Positions 1 to 11,065 of a stretch of DNA of 64,000 nt are shown here, piece by piece. Each line of letters opens with the position of its first letter. The stretch's first letter is position 1. Both the position numbers and the translations under genes were made by a program. The stretch comes from Notamacropus eugenii (lineage: Eukaryota; Chordata; Mammalia; Diprotodontia; Macropodidae). The notes under the pieces are model-generated. The model made no database searches. It worked only from the letters and a program-made list of their open reading frames with translations, and was not told the DNA's origin. Where the stretch lies: contig NC_092874.1 in the NCBI RefSeq assembly GCF_028372415.1, positions 115,286,244-115,350,243 on the forward strand, given 5' to 3'.

Positions 1-760
1 GCCAGGAGAGGAGTAAATACCTCTCCTTCGATCATGAGGGGAGACTGTATTCCAGGCATGGATGAATCATGGAGATGAGAAATGGAATGTTGGCTTTAGA
101 GAACAGATAGCGTACTAACGTGGCTACAACATAGAATACATATTAGAGATTCACATGAAATAAAGCTTGAAAAGTGGGCAGAAGCCTGATTATAGAAAAT
201 TTTGGTACCAAGTTGCGAAGTTTGTATTTTATCCTAAAAATAGGAGGGAACTACTGAAGTTTCTTGAAAAGGAGAATAACATGGTGACATCTGTATTGTA
301 GGAAAATAATTTTGGCAGCTGCATAGAAGTTGGATCAAAAAAGGGAGAGGGTGGGAGTAGGGAGATCAATTAGAAAGGCATTATAATAGTCCTGGTGAAG
401 CCTGATGAGGTCCCAAGCTAAGGAGGACATGGTGTGGGTTCTGACAAACAAGATGCCAATTTTGGCTATACTAAGTTTGAAATGTCAATGGGACATCCAG
501 TTGGACAGGTCCAGCAGACTGTTGATGAAGCAGAATTGGGTTCAGAAGAAAGATTTAGGCTGGTTCTATAGATCTGATTGGGCACAGAAATGATACTTGA
601 ACCTATCAGAACTGATGTGATCACCAAAAGAATTAAAGAAGAGAAAACTCAGGCCAGAGTCTTTCAGTGCCCCTATCCTTGAGAAGCAGGAATTGAATGA
701 TATCCCAGTGAAGAAAACTGAGGAAGAGTAGTCAGTTGTAGGAGAATCTGAAGAAAGGTG
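1..760 (+). repeat. Degenerate copy of a long marsupial interspersed repeat
   Basis: Phrases such as 'attccaggcatgg', 'ttttggcagctg' and 'ggacatccagttgga' occur in the same order as in the copies at 13116-13950, 33665-36190 and 49180-49837. This supports one repeat family, present here as an old copy running off the window start. No gene is seen; the short open frame at 405-593 lies inside the repeat. The family name is not assigned. Confidence 0.55.
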
Positions 761-869
761 TGCCACAGAAGTTGGAAGAGATAAGACTACCTAGAAGAAG
801 AGATGGTCACTAATATCAAAATCTTCAGAAACCAAGCAGCATGAGGAGAACAAGTTGAGAAGATTTAGC

Positions 870-1007
870 AGGTAAAAGCTTGTTATGGGGCACACTCATT
901 CATTGCTGGTGGAGCTATGAATTGGTACAATCATTCTGGAAAGCAGTTTGGAATTATTTAGAGAACGTGATTAAAATTCTGGTACTCTTTGACCCAGGGA
1001 TTCCACT

Positions 1008-1042
<35 letters not shown>

Positions 1043-1365
1043 ATATACATATATATACATACATACCACAAGATGGTTAATGACCACAAGAATGTCCTCT
1101 TATATAACAAAAGATTTATAGCAACATTTTTTTGTGGTATCCAAGAACTGAAAACAATATAGATGTCCATTAATAGGGGAATGGCTAAACAAATGACAGT
1201 ATATGAATATAATGGAATATCATTGTACAGTAAGAAAAAATGAAGATGATGAATGCAAAGGAACCATGAAAACATAGTTCATAGTTTACCATCAACCATA
1301 AAAAAGTTTATAACTCACAGTTCATGTGAACTGATACCAAAAACAAACAAATAAGCAAAACCAGG
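870..1365 (+). repeat. L1 LINE 3'-end fragment with internal (GT)n/(AT)n
   Basis: The text from 'attgctggtggagctatgaa' through 'ctttgacccaggga' to 'gaatggctaaacaaatga' matches the end of L1 ORF2 and the 3' region, and parallels the clearer copy at 43080-43760. A GT/AT microsatellite at about 1009-1068 interrupts it where related copies continue. Not coding. Confidence 0.65.
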
Positions 1366-1386
1366 AGAATAACATATACAATGACT

Positions 1387-1622
1387 AATAATAACAGCTA
1401 AGAATACCGTACAATATATAGCACTTCACAAATATTATCTCATTTGATGCTAACAACAAACCCATGAGGTAAGTGCTATTGCTATTCCCACTTTACAGAT
1501 GAGGAAACTGAGGTTGAGAGAGGTTAAGTAACTTCCCCATGGTCATTCAGCTACTATGTATCTAGAAGAGGATTAGAACTCAGATCCTCCTGACTTTGAT
1601 TTCAGTGCTTTATCTAAATGGA
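1387..1622 (-). repeat. MIR/CORE-SINE, reverse orientation
   Basis: Reverse-orientation hallmarks in order: 'tctcatttgatgctaacaac', 'acagatgaggaaactgaggt', 'aggttaagtaactt', and 'cctcctgactttgatttcag'. Old and diverged. Confidence 0.75.
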
Positions 1623-1629
1623 AAGAAAA

Positions 1630-1926
1630 CCAATAACATAACAACCAAAGCTAAATGTTGTGAAATTATAACCAGCTTGGCCCCAAAGGACAGATAAGGG
1701 AAAACACTTCTCCCCAATTCTTTGTAGAAGTGAGGGATGATGTGGAATACTGTATATAAATACTGGTTTTGGATTGATAATATTGATTAGTTTGTGGAAC
1801 TTCTTTCTTCCTCTTTTTTTTCCTTTTTCTTTATTATAGAAGATGACTCTCTACGAAGAGAGAGTAGAGGGATACAGTGGGAAATGGAAGTGATCAAAGC
1901 AATCTAAGATGTCAATAAAAATTTAG
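1630..1926 (+). repeat. 3' end of a retroelement with AATAAA tail
   Basis: The segment 'ttattatagaagatgactct...gtcaataaaaatttag' is a diverged relative of the 3' ends seen at 8881-9088 (+) and 10358-10572 (-). It ends in an AATAAA-containing tail that later became the target of the next SINE. The family is probably L1-related but is not assigned. Confidence 0.4.
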
Positions 1927-2189
1927 GTAGCTGGGGGTAGGGGCAATGTGTGCAGTGGACACAGTGCCAAGCCTGGCGTCAACAGGACCTGCATTCAAAT
2001 CCAGCCTAAGACACTCACTAGAAGTGCGACTCTAGGCAAGTCACTTAACCCTATTTGCCTCAGTTTCCTCATCTGCAAAATAAATGGTAAAGTAAATGGC
2101 AAACCTTTCCAATATCTTTGCCAAGAAAATGCCCCAAAATGGGTCACAAAGCATTTGACACAACTGAAAATGACAAAACAATAACAAAA
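1927..2189 (+). repeat. Full-length marsupial tRNA-derived SINE with target-site duplication
   Basis: Contains the tRNA-like head, 'aggcaagtcacttaacccta', 'cctcagtttcctcatctgca' and the 'ttgccaagaaaatgcccc' tail. It is flanked by a perfect 13-bp direct repeat, AATAAAAATTTAG, at 1914-1926 and 2190-2202. This marks LINE-mediated insertion and fixes both ends. Confidence 0.85.
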
Positions 2190-2544
2190 AATAAAAATTT
2201 AGTTTTTAAAAGAGATCATAAATAATAGTGACAAGACGGCAATTTGTCCAGGGCTGGGATCACAAACCATCACATTTCCTTGTGTGTCTGTTTGTGCGCC
2301 TCTGTATTTCTCTGAGGAGAGAATGGTGCTATCCTGTAACTTACTGATGAGCTTAAGGTACAACATTCAACAAAGGACTTCAGTATAGGGTCACAATGTC
2401 CATGGGAACTACATCCTTGGACACACCTTCTGAGTGCTCTCGCAGGCTCTTGGTGTGCTTATGCCAAAAGTTAAAGGACCCTAGCAGTAAAAGATCGCAA
2501 GACTTGGAACTCATTGAAAAAGAAAATACATGGAGTAGAGGCTA

Positions 2545-3095
2545 GAGTGGTGAACTAGGAATCTGGAAAACCTGGATTCGAAACCTACTTCAGATCAACT
2601 AACTGTAAAACCTGACAAGTTTCTTAACTAACCTTTCTTAGTTTCAGTTTCCTTATCCATAAAATGGGAATTATAACTAAGCTTGTACTATAGACTTATA
2701 AATACTACAGTATGATACGTAATACAAAATATAAATACCATAGTATTTACTTTTCAGAGTTGTCAGAGGATCAATGAGGTAAAGGCATGCAAAGCTTATA
2801 AACATTTAAGTGGTACATAAATGATAATTGTTATTATTAAACACATAGCTCTATAAATATTTGAAATTTACCTCTGTTGAATCTGAATTTTTTGCACCTT
2901 CAACTAGGTGGTGCTGGGCATAGAGCACTAGGCTTAAGGACAGGAAGACCTAAGTTCAAATTCTGACCCAGAGACTTACTAACTTCATGACCCTAAATAA
3001 ATTACTTAGCCTCAGTTTGCACATTTGTAAAATTAAGGAATTGGACTCAATGTTCTATGTAAGACCACTTTCAAGCTCTAAATTTATGATTCTCC
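2545..3095 (+). repeat. Two MIR/CORE-SINE copies in tandem
   Basis: One copy lies at about 2545-2840 ('aatctggaaaacctggattc', 'cagtttccttatccataaaa') and a second at about 2905-3095 ('agcactaggcttaaggacag', 'agttcaaattctgac'). Both are old. The preceding 2203-2540 stretch shows nothing recognisable. Confidence 0.65.
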
Positions 3096-4107
3096 ACATT
3101 CTCCTAACTACATGTTTACATGGGTGTTTTTATACTGAGTTTATTGAATACATGTATATTCTTTTTTCCCTTGTCTCTATCTCTTACAGTTTGTACCTGG
3201 ATTTTTCCATAAATGAGTAAGACTAGGGAGAAAATGGAGAGCTAAAAGATGCATGATTACCTATATCACCAAGTGGAACATGAGAAGGCCTCTGTCCCAG
3301 ATAGGAACCAGAGGCATGCCAAGCATTATTTGCATTTCAAAGGGACACACCAAGGAAGGTAAATCCAATTAATGTGCTGTTTTTAATAGCTAGGGAATCC
3401 TTTGGGACTTTTATTTCATTTATTTATTTATTTTCCTTAGGACTATAGAATTTAACTATTCATTGCCCAGCATAAGGTAGAAACTCAACTTTGTACCACG
3501 GGCTATACACTTTTGTCAAAATAACAGAGCATGGATGTAGATTAAGGAACCAGAGTGAGATAAAATAAAAGGCTTAAGTAAATTAACCAGAAATACTCAG
3601 CGCTTGAAGAAGATTTTAAATGCAAAAGAAAGGCTAGTGATGAACCAAACATATATAGATTCTTCAAAAGAAAAGTTTTCAGGGATTATGAGTGGGTTGT
3701 GTACTGTAAGAACATTGCTTACTTTTTGGAGTATACATATATATATATATACATATATATATATAGATATATATCTATATATCTATATATATCTTTGTAC
3801 AGTTCAATAATGGGTTTGGGTTTTTTTTCCCCTCTCAGAACCCAATCTTCTCTTTCAATAGCTAAACCCTCTAAATCCCTAGAGAGAGAATGTTGTTTCA
3901 TTCCTCAAGACTTAAAGTTTGAATTTTATCTCCATTGAATTCACATATAGAAAGGGAATGGTACAATAGAAAGGAAAACATGTTATAACTGCAGGTCATA
4001 AAAGATATCCTGGTTAACAATATTTTGAAGTAATTGTTGGATAACACGAGACTAGATACAAAATGAGGAAAGTGACTCAAAGAAATGTAAAGTTTAGTTG
4101 CAGATGA
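3096..4107. other. Non-genic stretch with (TA)n microsatellite
   Basis: No exon-like or repeat-family signature was recognised, except an AT-rich simple repeat at about 3733-3795. Open frames across the (TA)n tract are low complexity. Confidence 0.5.
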
Positions 4108-4327
4108 AGGGGCAGCTAGGTGACATAGTGGATAGACAACTGAGCTTAGCGTCAGCAAGACTCATCTTCCTGAATTTAAATCTGAACTCAGACACTTACT
4201 GGGCAAGTCACTTAACCCTCTTTGCCTCAGTTTTGTAAAATGAACTGGAGAAGGAAACAGCAAACCATTCCAGTATCTCTGCCAAGAAAAACCCAAAAGA
4301 AATCACAAGGAGTTGTACAAACTTCAG
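4108..4327 (+). repeat. Marsupial tRNA-derived SINE
   Basis: Begins at 'ggggcagctaggtgacatag' and continues through 'gggcaagtcacttaaccctc' to 'ctgccaagaaaaaccc'. It is the same family as at 1927-2189, without a clear flanking duplication. Confidence 0.85.
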
Positions 4328-4550
4328 TTTTCTGACTGAAAAAATTTGCAGGTGAAACAGTGTCTTGATAAGTGTCTTTTCTCATGAATAATGAAGGGAA
4401 CATACTAAGACATTCCTGAACACCCAGAATCTTTGGGTTAATGTTTTCTCCCTCTTGGATTTGTTTGAGAATCCTTTCGGAACTATTTCAAGAAATCTAC
4501 TTGGTCCATGGTAATTATGGGGTTTTTAATCCAAGTATTTTGAAGAGAAT

Positions 4551-4760
4551 TCAACTGTTTCTGTGGTGCTTCTCTTTTATTCAGGTATGACATTAATAAT
4601 GACAATAATAATATCTGGGGAAATGTCCAACCTTTCCATGGTTTCTTAAATGTTACTGTCACTGATTACATGCAATGAATACACAGTACACTAATAAGAA
4701 TTAATTAGTTTATTAATTGGTTTACTATGTAGAAACACTGAAGTAAGTGGTAGGGAAACA
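4551..4760 (+). repeat. Repeat copy paired in inverted orientation with 9990-10202
   Basis: The segment around 'ttcaggtatgacattaataa' and 'tgtcactgattacatgcaat' is the reverse complement of 10073-10202 with few mismatches. Weaker similarity extends to about 4760 and back to about 9990. The family is unnamed. Confidence 0.65.
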
Positions 4761-4805
4761 CACACACACACAGAGAAACAGAGAGAGAGAGACAGAGAGA
4801 GAAAG
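4755..4805. repeat. (CA)n/(GA)n microsatellite
   Basis: A CA run followed by an irregular GA run; simple-sequence DNA with no gene. Confidence 0.8.
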
Positions 4806-5055
4806 GAACAGTCGCTGTTCTGGAAGACCTCACATTCTATTGGTGGAGACATGTAAATAACCAGCTACAGAGAAGGTATATATAGGGTCTTGGGCAAACG
4901 TCTAGGCTTGAGACCTAAGTTATGCTATTTTTTTAGGGATTTAATTTCTTGGGTGAGGTTTACCACTCTCTCATCTCATTTACTTATTCCTCTTACAATT
5001 CTTTCCTCCAGAGCTTTTAATTTGTAAAATATTTCTTGCTTCATTTCTCTTGAAT

Positions 5056-5310
5056 ATCCTGGAGACACAGTGAATAGAACACTGGACTTGGAGTCAGGAA
5101 GACCTGAGTTCAAATCTAGTTTCAGATACTAAGTAGCTATGTCACCCTGGTTAAGTCACTTAACTTCCACCTGTCTCAGTTTCCTCACTGTAAAATGAGG
5201 ATAATAATAGTATCTACCCAGGGTTACTGTAAAAATAAAATGAAATCATATTGGAAAAAATGCTTTACAAACCTTAAAATGCTGTAAAAATTGTTAGCTA
5301 TTATTCATTT
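5056..5310 (+). repeat. MIR/CORE-SINE (near full length)
   Basis: Contains 'cttggagtcaggaagacctg', 'aagtcacttaact', 'cagtttcctcactgtaaaat' and the 3' 'gctattattcattt' end. It is one of the best preserved copies in the window. Confidence 0.8.
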
Positions 5311-5459
5311 AGTCTTTGTGGAAAATATATGTTTTTTTCCTTTGAGTTTCTCCCTCTAGGTTAGATTTTTGGGTATCTCTAGATCTAAAATAGTTCTGCA
5401 TAGTAGGTGGTTTCTTATTTGTTTTACTTATCTCTCTAGCTGTAGATGTTGAAGTTGGG

Positions 5460-5560
5460 CTTTGTGTCTAGGCTAAGTTCTGTTATTTGCTGTGCTGAGT
5501 GGAGGTGGTCAGTCCTACTGATTCTGGACCTGGGTTACCTAAGTTCTTGTGCTGACCTCT
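5460..5560 (-). repeat. Repeat copy, reverse complement of 8778-8880
   Basis: Reversed, it reads 'aggtcagcacaagaacttag' to 'agcctagacacaaagcc', matching 8778-8880 over about 100 bases. In my recollection this resembles 5' untranslated DNA of marsupial L1 or related elements; the family is uncertain. Confidence 0.6.
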
Positions 5561-5825
5561 ACCTCCTGCCACCAGTATTCCCTCCCTCTGGCCCCACCAC
5601 CCAACTCTTAGCTTGGGGTCCATGAACTTGGTTTTATAACATTTCAATAACTGTATTTCAATACAGTTGGTTTTCTTTGTAATCTTATACATTTTATTTC
5701 ATGCATTTAAAAACACCATTCTGAGAACAGGTCTTGAAGCTTCACCAGGTTGACAAAGGAGCCCATGACATAAAAGAAATTAAGAACTTCTGTTCTAAAA
5801 ACTATTTCCCTAACGATAAAGCTAA

Positions 5826-6090
5826 TAATAATAGCTAGCATTTTTTTTAGTGCTTATTATGTATCAGAAACTGTGATAAGTGTTTTAGAAATATTATCAC
5901 ATTTGATACTTATGACAACCCTGGGAGGGAGGTATTCTTATTATGTCATTTTACAGTTGAGGAAACTGAGACAAACAGTCACTTGCCCAGGGTCACATAG
6001 CTAGTAAGTGTCTGAGGTCAGACTTGAACTCCTGGTCTTCCTGACTCCAGGCCCAATGCTCTATCCATTGTGCTGCCTAGCTACCTCCAC
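5826..6090 (-). repeat. MIR/CORE-SINE, reverse orientation
   Basis: 'ttgatacttatgacaaccct', 'ttgaggaaactgagacaaac', 'tcacttgcccagggtcacat' and 'ttcctgactccaggcccaat' appear in canonical reverse order. Confidence 0.85.
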
Positions 6091-6625
6091 AGAAGCTCTA
6101 TAAAGCTTATACCCAACAACTCTGTCAATCTGGCTGCTCCTGGGGCATCACTGGTAACTGGAGGCCCAGAGGATAGGAAGATTACATGGCACTGGGTGTA
6201 GGCTCAGGACTAAGGAAAATCCCAGGAAGAAAACTCCAAATGAAAGGGCAATTGAAGGACACATCCATGAACTGACAGAAAATCAGTGTATAAACACCAG
6301 GAATGGAAAAACCTCCCTAGAAGCCTTCACTTTGCCTTGGCTTCTCTCCTCCTCCTGGAAGCTAGAGATTTCAGTAAAGTGCTACAGTGGTTCTCCTTCA
6401 GCTGTGGTTTTCAAATGATGTGTAACAGAACATATATTTTCCTATAAGAAACACATTATTCCTTTATCAGGCCACCTGAATACACTGTGAAAATCTTTTG
6501 GTTACTGATTACTCATGATTTCTAACCTCTTCTGCCCACTCATCAAGATGTGAAAGCCCTAAGGGGAGAAAGGAAAATTTCTAGATAAAAATGGTGTTTT
6601 TCCACTTTCCATTTAGTCCATTATG
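6091..6625. other. Non-genic stretch, no feature recognised
   Basis: Moderate GC, with no long open frame and no known repeat signature that I can identify. It may be unique ancestral DNA. Confidence 0.4.
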
Positions 6626-6629
6626 GCAA

Positions 6630-8026
6630 TGTTTAGTCTAAACACTAAATTAACTATATAACAAGGAAAACCATTAAAAAAATCTCACAAAGAGAAGAAA
6701 TCACTAGATACAAGAATCAATGGAATTGGTATACATAGATTCAAAAAATTTTGCACAACAAAAAACACTATCAATAAAATTAAAAGAAAACGAACAGATT
6801 AGGAAAACATTCTCTCTCTCTCTACATACATATATAAAGACATAACGAACAAAATCTATAAGGAAATGATATATGTGCAGATACGTATATCTACATATAT
6901 ACATACATAATGTATTTTACAAATAGCACTTAGCACTATGCCCAGCATATAGTAGGCACTTAATAAATGCTTATTGACTGATTGATATATATGTATATAT
7001 ACATATACAATGTGTGTTATGTACTATGTACATTATATATATATGCATATATACACATACACACATATATATACACACATGTATTTCCTCAGTAGTTAGA
7101 TAGGTGGTGCAGTGGATAGAGTGCCAGGCCTGGAGTCAGCAAGATTCCTCTCCTTGAGTTCATATCTGGTCTCAGACTAGCTATGTGGCCCTGGGCAAGT
7201 TATTTAACCCCTATTTGCCTCAGTTTACTCATCTGTAAAAATGAGCTGGTGAAGGAAAGGACAAACCACTTTAGTATCTTTGCCAAGAAAACCCCAAATA
7301 GGATCATGAAGAATCAGACACTGAAACAATATATACATATATATATACACACACACATATATTTATGTGTATATACATATGTGTGTACATATGTATGTAT
7401 GTATATATTGTATATATGTATATACATATATATGTATATATATAATATATATATATTAATAATGCACAGTACTCAGGGGACTAATAGTCAAAGGACATAA
7501 AAATTTATGGAAGAAGAAATACAATTTTTTAATGCCTATATGAAAAGATGCTTAAATTCCCTAATAATCAGAGAAATACATTCAAGCTAATCTTAAGAGA
7601 ATACCTCATACCTATTAAGATGTCAAAAATAGCAAATGGAAATATATAAGTATATATATATGTATATATATATACATATATATGTGTGTGTATATATATA
7701 TATACACATACCTGTACAACAAATGTTACTACATTATTGGTGTTACTATAAACTATTGTGGACTTGAAGGGCAAGACCTTACAGAAACTTTCACTCAAAG
7801 CAGTTACACAAAGGGAGGGAAAAAGAGAGAGATTTGTACAAAATCATTGATAGCTGTTCTATTGGTTATAGCCAAAAAAAATTAGGCATAACTTACATAT
7901 CCAACAGTAGCAGAATACTGGTGTGATGGAATTTTATAGTGCCATGAAAAATGGCAAATATTGAAGTATTAAGGAAAGATATATATATACATACATATAT
8001 ATGTATGTATATGTATATATACATAC

Positions 8027-8057
<31 letters not shown>

Positions 8058-8240
8058 TATATCTATGGTGATGCAAAGCAAAACCAGCAGTCCTGGAAAT
8101 TTTATATAACTATAACTAAATAAAACTATAAGAAGGAAGGATGGCAGAAAATGAAGGATGAACAGAGGAAAAACAAACAGAGGTGGTGGAACTTCCTGAA
8201 AGGGGACGCAGAGAACAAAAGCATTTTGTTTGCTTATTCA
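6630..8240 (+). repeat. L1 LINE ORF2-end/3'-end remnant broken by SINE and AT microsatellites
   Basis: 'tacatagattcaaaaaattt', 'aggaaaacattctctc' and the later 'tccaacagtagcagaatact' and 'gatgcaaagcaaaaccagca' are L1 ORF2 C-terminal and 3' text in order. The copy is interrupted by a SINE at 7094-7326 and by TA/TATG arrays at about 6990-7082, 7327-7460, 7645-7710 and 7979-8063. It has no intact reading frame. Confidence 0.65.
7094..7326 (+). repeat. Marsupial tRNA-derived SINE inside L1 remnant
   Basis: Reads 'aggtggtgcagtggatagag', 'ggcctggagtcagcaagatt', 'cctcagtttactcatctgta' and 'ttgccaagaaaaccccaaat', followed by a TA-rich tail that expands into a microsatellite. Confidence 0.85.
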
Positions 8241-8279
8241 CTGTTTTCTAATTAATTAATTAATTTCTATCAATTTCTG

Positions 8280-9088
8280 GCCAAGATGACTGCTTAATAA
8301 GAGACAAGAGTCCAACTCCCATATACCATTCCAGCAAAAACCTGCAAAAACACACCAGAATGACAAATGATCAGGAAATCCAATGAAAAACTATAGTAAG
8401 TGACTTCTTCCCCCAAAAATTGATCAAAAAGACAACCAGTAACTCATAGGCAAAAAGAAAAGGGGCCACTAAACAAGAAGCAGCACAAGCAAACAGCAGA
8501 AAGGGAACCCTTTAGTACAGTCATAGATATACACTATGTATAGGCAGTGAATGCAGAGAGGTCCCCTGGGAAAGCCCCAGGCAGGGGCAGAAACTGCCAG
8601 AAAGGCCTTTGGAGGTAGAGACAGCAAATAGTATGGTCCTGGTGGAGCTCAGAGGATACCATAATTCAGGAACTCTGAGATTCCTGTACCAAGGTATCAC
8701 AGAGGCCCTAGAGACAATGCTCTAAACTCACAAGATGGTGGGGCCAGACGGAGGGTGTACTAACTTCAGAAGGACGAGGAGGTCAGCACAGGAACTAAGG
8801 TGACTCAGGTCCAGAATCAGCAGGGCTGACCACCTCCACCCAGCACAGCAAAGAACAGAGCTTTGCCTAGACACAAAGCCTTTCTACCTTCTCAGCACCA
8901 CTGGGAGACACTGGGATGTAGAACACCACCTGTAAGATTGGATTTATATGACATGATTAGGACTGGGGAATTTTTTTCCTTTCTCTTTTTTATTCTTTGT
9001 TATAAGAAATGGCTTTGGAGGATAAGAGTGAGGAAGATGAGCTGGGAAATATAGGTATTCTTTTAAAAATGCCAATAAAATTCTAAAA
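8280..9088 (+). repeat. Composite retroelement-like repeat with AATAAA 3' end
   Basis: Its middle (8778-8880) matches 5460-5560 in reverse, and its 3' part (8881-9088) matches 10358-10572 in reverse. It ends 'aaatgccaataaaattctaa', which includes a polyadenylation signal. The ordered layout suggests one retrotransposed unit. No protein domain is recognisable. Confidence 0.5.
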
Positions 9089-9828
9089 AGAAAAATTCCC
9101 CAACTAGAAAAGATTAACACTTTATAGATCCTTTGACCCACCCTCACCTCCAAACTTCCCCTATGTCAGCAAGAGGAAACCAGCATTCTGCCTTTCTCTC
9201 TAAATAACTGCTCTAACTAGTGGATCTTTCCATCTTTGAAGTTCACAAAAAAAAAAAAAAATGATTAGTAAACCAAGGAAAACCACCAAGACATAGAAAT
9301 TGGCGGAGGTCAAAAAAGAAAGTGTTGCCATACATGATGTACTCTGTTCTCCCATGGGATGATGGAATGAGCTTTTGGACATGTTGCATTAGTTAAAACC
9401 CATATGGTTAGTGATATCCAAGGCTTGTGGTTGCAGTGATGTACTTAAATGTATAGAATATGTAGATAAAAAATACGGATTCTGTTTAAAAAAAGGATAG
9501 GTTGTGTCTAGCATAGAAACTGCTGCTAAATAAGAAATCTAATTATGTACTTCTCAGGATCTCCCACAGTTTCTTTCAGGAGAGAACTCTTTAAGATTAA
9601 CTAAGTGAGCTCTTTCTTTCTAAATCTCATCCATTTCTGCCCACCTTGGTTTACTGACTAGTGATGACCTAGACATTAGAGGTTTCTGTAATCACAAGCA
9701 GATTCTGTCATCATTCTGTCATTAACAGCAGCAGACAGACTTCAAGGATATGTCTGACAGTGACCTTATCACTGTGCCCCTCCCCACTCTTCACCAGCAC
9801 CCAGTAAAAGTGTGAGTGCTTGTTGGTG

Positions 9829-9993
9829 TTTCCTACCCCTTAACATGCTGGAAAAGAATGAAGGGAAGGGAACGAGTGAAATGTGAAATCCTATTTCTTG
9901 AAATCAGGACACAAGAATAGGTACTAGATGGCCTCTGGGATACCTGTTCGTTCTCCATCTATGATCTTTTCCAGTATGTTAAGGGGTAGGAAA
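9829..9993. repeat. Hairpin-forming inverted repeat, 27-nt arms
   Basis: The left arm 9829-9855 and right arm 9967-9993 are reverse complements with a single mismatch. Weaker pairing continues inward toward a loop of about 110 bases. It could be a short non-autonomous DNA transposon (MITE) or a chance palindrome; no transposon family is recognised. Confidence 0.55.
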
Positions 9994-10072
9994 TACCTAG
10001 CACTTAGCTCAGTCCCTGGTACGTAGTAAAGCAATTATTAAACTAATAAATTCTTTTTAACTTGACAAGTAT

Positions 10073-10202
10073 ATTCGTTGCATGTAATCAGTGACAATAA
10101 CATTTAAGAAACCATAGAAAAGTTGGGCATTTCTATAAATATTATTTTTGTTATTATTAATGTCATACCTGAATAAAATAAAAGTGCTGTAGAAACAGTT
10201 GA
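10073..10202 (-). repeat. Inverted partner of the 4551-4680 repeat
   Basis: Reverse complement of 4551-4680 over 130 bases ('tgcatgtaatcagtgacaat', 'aatgtcatacctgaataaaa'). Adjacent 9994-10072 resembles a SINE 3' tail. Confidence 0.65.
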
Positions 10203-10357
10203 TTATCTCTTTTTATCATTATTAAATTTTATTTTTAATTTATGGAATAAAAGAAACATTTCCATAGTAAAAAAGATGATGGCCCATGAAACTACAAATC
10301 TACTACACACAACTTGCTGTTCCTTTCACGTATATGACAAAATTATCATGTAAATTT

Positions 10358-10572
10358 CTTTTTTTCTTTTTAAAATTTTATTGGCATTTTTAAAAGAATA
10401 CCTATATTTCCCAGCTCATCTTCCTCACTCTCATCCCCAAAAGTCATTTCTTATAACAAAGAAGAAAAAAGAGAAAAGAAAAAAATTCCCCAGTCCTAAT
10501 CATGTCGCATAAGTCCAATCTTACAGGCAGTGTTCTACATCCATTGTCTCCCAGTGGTGCTAAGAAGGTAGA
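10358..10572 (-). repeat. Inverted partner of the 8881-9088 retroelement 3' end
   Basis: Reads, in reverse, the same text as 8881-9088, including the AATAAA tail, at roughly 90% identity by eye. The short open frame starting at 10502 lies within it and is not a gene. Confidence 0.75.
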
Positions 10573-10839
10573 AAGGTACATCCTCATTCATATCTTTTCT
10601 TTGGGGCCAAGTTTAGTCATTATTGCTTCAGAGCATTCAATTTCAGTCATGCTGTTGTTGTTGTTTTCACTTGTTACTGTTGTGGACATTTGGGCTTATT
10701 GTTTTCCTGGTTCTTATTCCATTTTTCATCAGGTCACATAAATTTTCCCATGCTTCTCTGCATTTCTCTTTAGTTGGTCAGTCAATAAATGCTCATTAAG
10801 TGTCTGCTACTTACTACTGTGCTAAGTGCATCATTTCTT

Positions 10840-11065
10840 ACAGAAATTATATTCATTATACTCACATACCAAAACTTGTCTAGCCATATCTCAAGTGATG
10901 GGCACATATTTTGTTTCTAATTCTGCTTCTATGACAAAAATATGTCACTCTATGCCACTATAAATATTTTGGTATCTATAGGACTTTTCTTCTTGTCATT
11001 GGCCTCCTTGAGGCATAGGTCTAGGAATAGAATCTTTGGGTTAAGAGTTGCAACTTTTCAATACA
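10840..11065 (-). repeat. L1 LINE 3' fragment, reverse orientation
   Basis: 'cacataccaaaacttgtcta', 'caagtgatgggcacatattt' and 'aatagaatctttgggttaag' are the reverse strand of the same L1 region seen forward at 43080-43300. Strongly diverged. Confidence 0.55.

Noticed and set aside
7100-7160. Possible tRNA gene suggested by box-like sequence in a SINE head
   Set aside because: The tRNA-like similarity belongs to the SINE 5' region, shared by all copies; there is no cloverleaf.
3733-8063. CRISPR-like or satellite arrays in the TA/TATG tracts
   Set aside because: They are simple dinucleotide and tetranucleotide repeats without spacers, in a mammalian genome.
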